From Candidatus Bathyarchaeota archaeon (lineage in GTDB: Archaea; Thermoproteota; Bathyarchaeia; Bathyarchaeales; WUQV01), in contig WUQV01000292.1 in NCBI GenBank assembly GCA_009889585.1, positions 1 through 13,583 on the forward strand: a stretch of 13,583 nucleotides of DNA. The letters run 5' to 3'. Position 1 is the first letter of the stretch. The number at the start of each line of letters is the position of its first letter. The translations under genes and the position numbers were made by a program. The notes below the pieces were generated by a model. It searched no databases, had not been told where the DNA came from, and saw only the letters and a list, made by a program, of their open reading frames with translations. Below, one piece after another: positions 13,527-13,583 of this stretch.

Positions 13527-13583
13527 ATGTTGCCCGATGTGGACGGATGTCCAAAAGCTGGAATAAGGCTCCGTCCGAAATTG
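13527..13583 (+). CDS. Possible start of a leaderless gene, cut by the window edge
   Basis: From ATG 13527 the frame is open through the last base (19 codons, beginning MLPDVDGCPKAGIRLRPKL). The ATG is ~30 bases after a good TATA box, so a leaderless mRNA is expected, and no ribosome site is present. The peptide is too short to assign a family. The same stretch contains inverted repeats (GGGC-ATGTT-GCCC, GGAC-GGAT-GTCC and GGACGGA/TCCGTCC), so a structured RNA gene is an alternative. Confidence 0.3.
   Translation, partial: MLPDVDGCPKAGIRLRPKL

Noticed and set aside
1..13583. CRISPR arrays, tRNA or rRNA genes
   Set aside because: No regularly spaced direct repeats, no cloverleaf with a GTTCRA-type T-loop, and no conserved rRNA stretch were found on either strand by reading.

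Overview
The window reads as chromosome of an anaerobic, probably thermophilic archaeon, most likely of the TACK/Thermoproteota side. The evidence is: a five-subunit archaeal acetyl-CoA decarbonylase/synthase (ACDS) operon, archaeal TATA boxes about 25-30 bases before starts, Shine-Dalgarno sites of the GAGGTGATC type, TTG/GTG starts, and PaREP1 and DUF2283 family proteins. No finer taxonomic placement is attempted.

Layout. 76-1725 (minus): a two-gene unit, an ABC/OLD-type AAA ATPase followed by a PIN-domain nuclease, resembling a defence or toxin module. 1790-2773: a gene graveyard with a transporter C-terminal remnant (minus), a TnpB (IS605/IS607-type OrfB) relic spread over several reading frames (plus), and, joined directly to it, the last ~70 codons of a flavin-dependent thymidylate synthase (ThyX). 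2791-9413 (plus): a strong TATA box and then cdhA-cdhB-cdhC-cdhD-cdhE, encoding all five ACDS subunits. These form the carbonyl branch of the archaeal Wood-Ljungdahl pathway: CdhA/B interconvert CO2 and CO, CdhC makes or cleaves acetyl-CoA at the A-cluster, and the corrinoid protein CdhD/E carries the methyl group from or to the tetrahydropterin carrier. No cooC-like nickel-insertion ATPase gene lies in the cluster. 9476-9919 (plus): a frameshifted DUF4258-like gene overlapping an intact DUF2283 gene, a probable toxin/antitoxin-like pair. 10062-12692 (minus): a three-gene ABC-2 exporter operon (ATPase, permease, permease) with overlapping genes. 12944-13330 (plus): a PaREP1/HEPN-like gene. The right edge holds a TATA box and the possible start of one more, probably leaderless, gene.

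The most unusual feature not explained by gene content is an internal compositional mosaic. cdhA, cdhC and cdhE each contain a long in-frame block that is AT-rich and CpG-poor, with sharp borders to GC-richer, CpG-rich sequence, while the protein remains a normal family member throughout. This points to recombination between diverged lineages or to a strain-chimeric assembly. The candidates for new biology are the ATPase-PIN pair and the decayed DUF4258/DUF2283 pair; the central operon is a known system.
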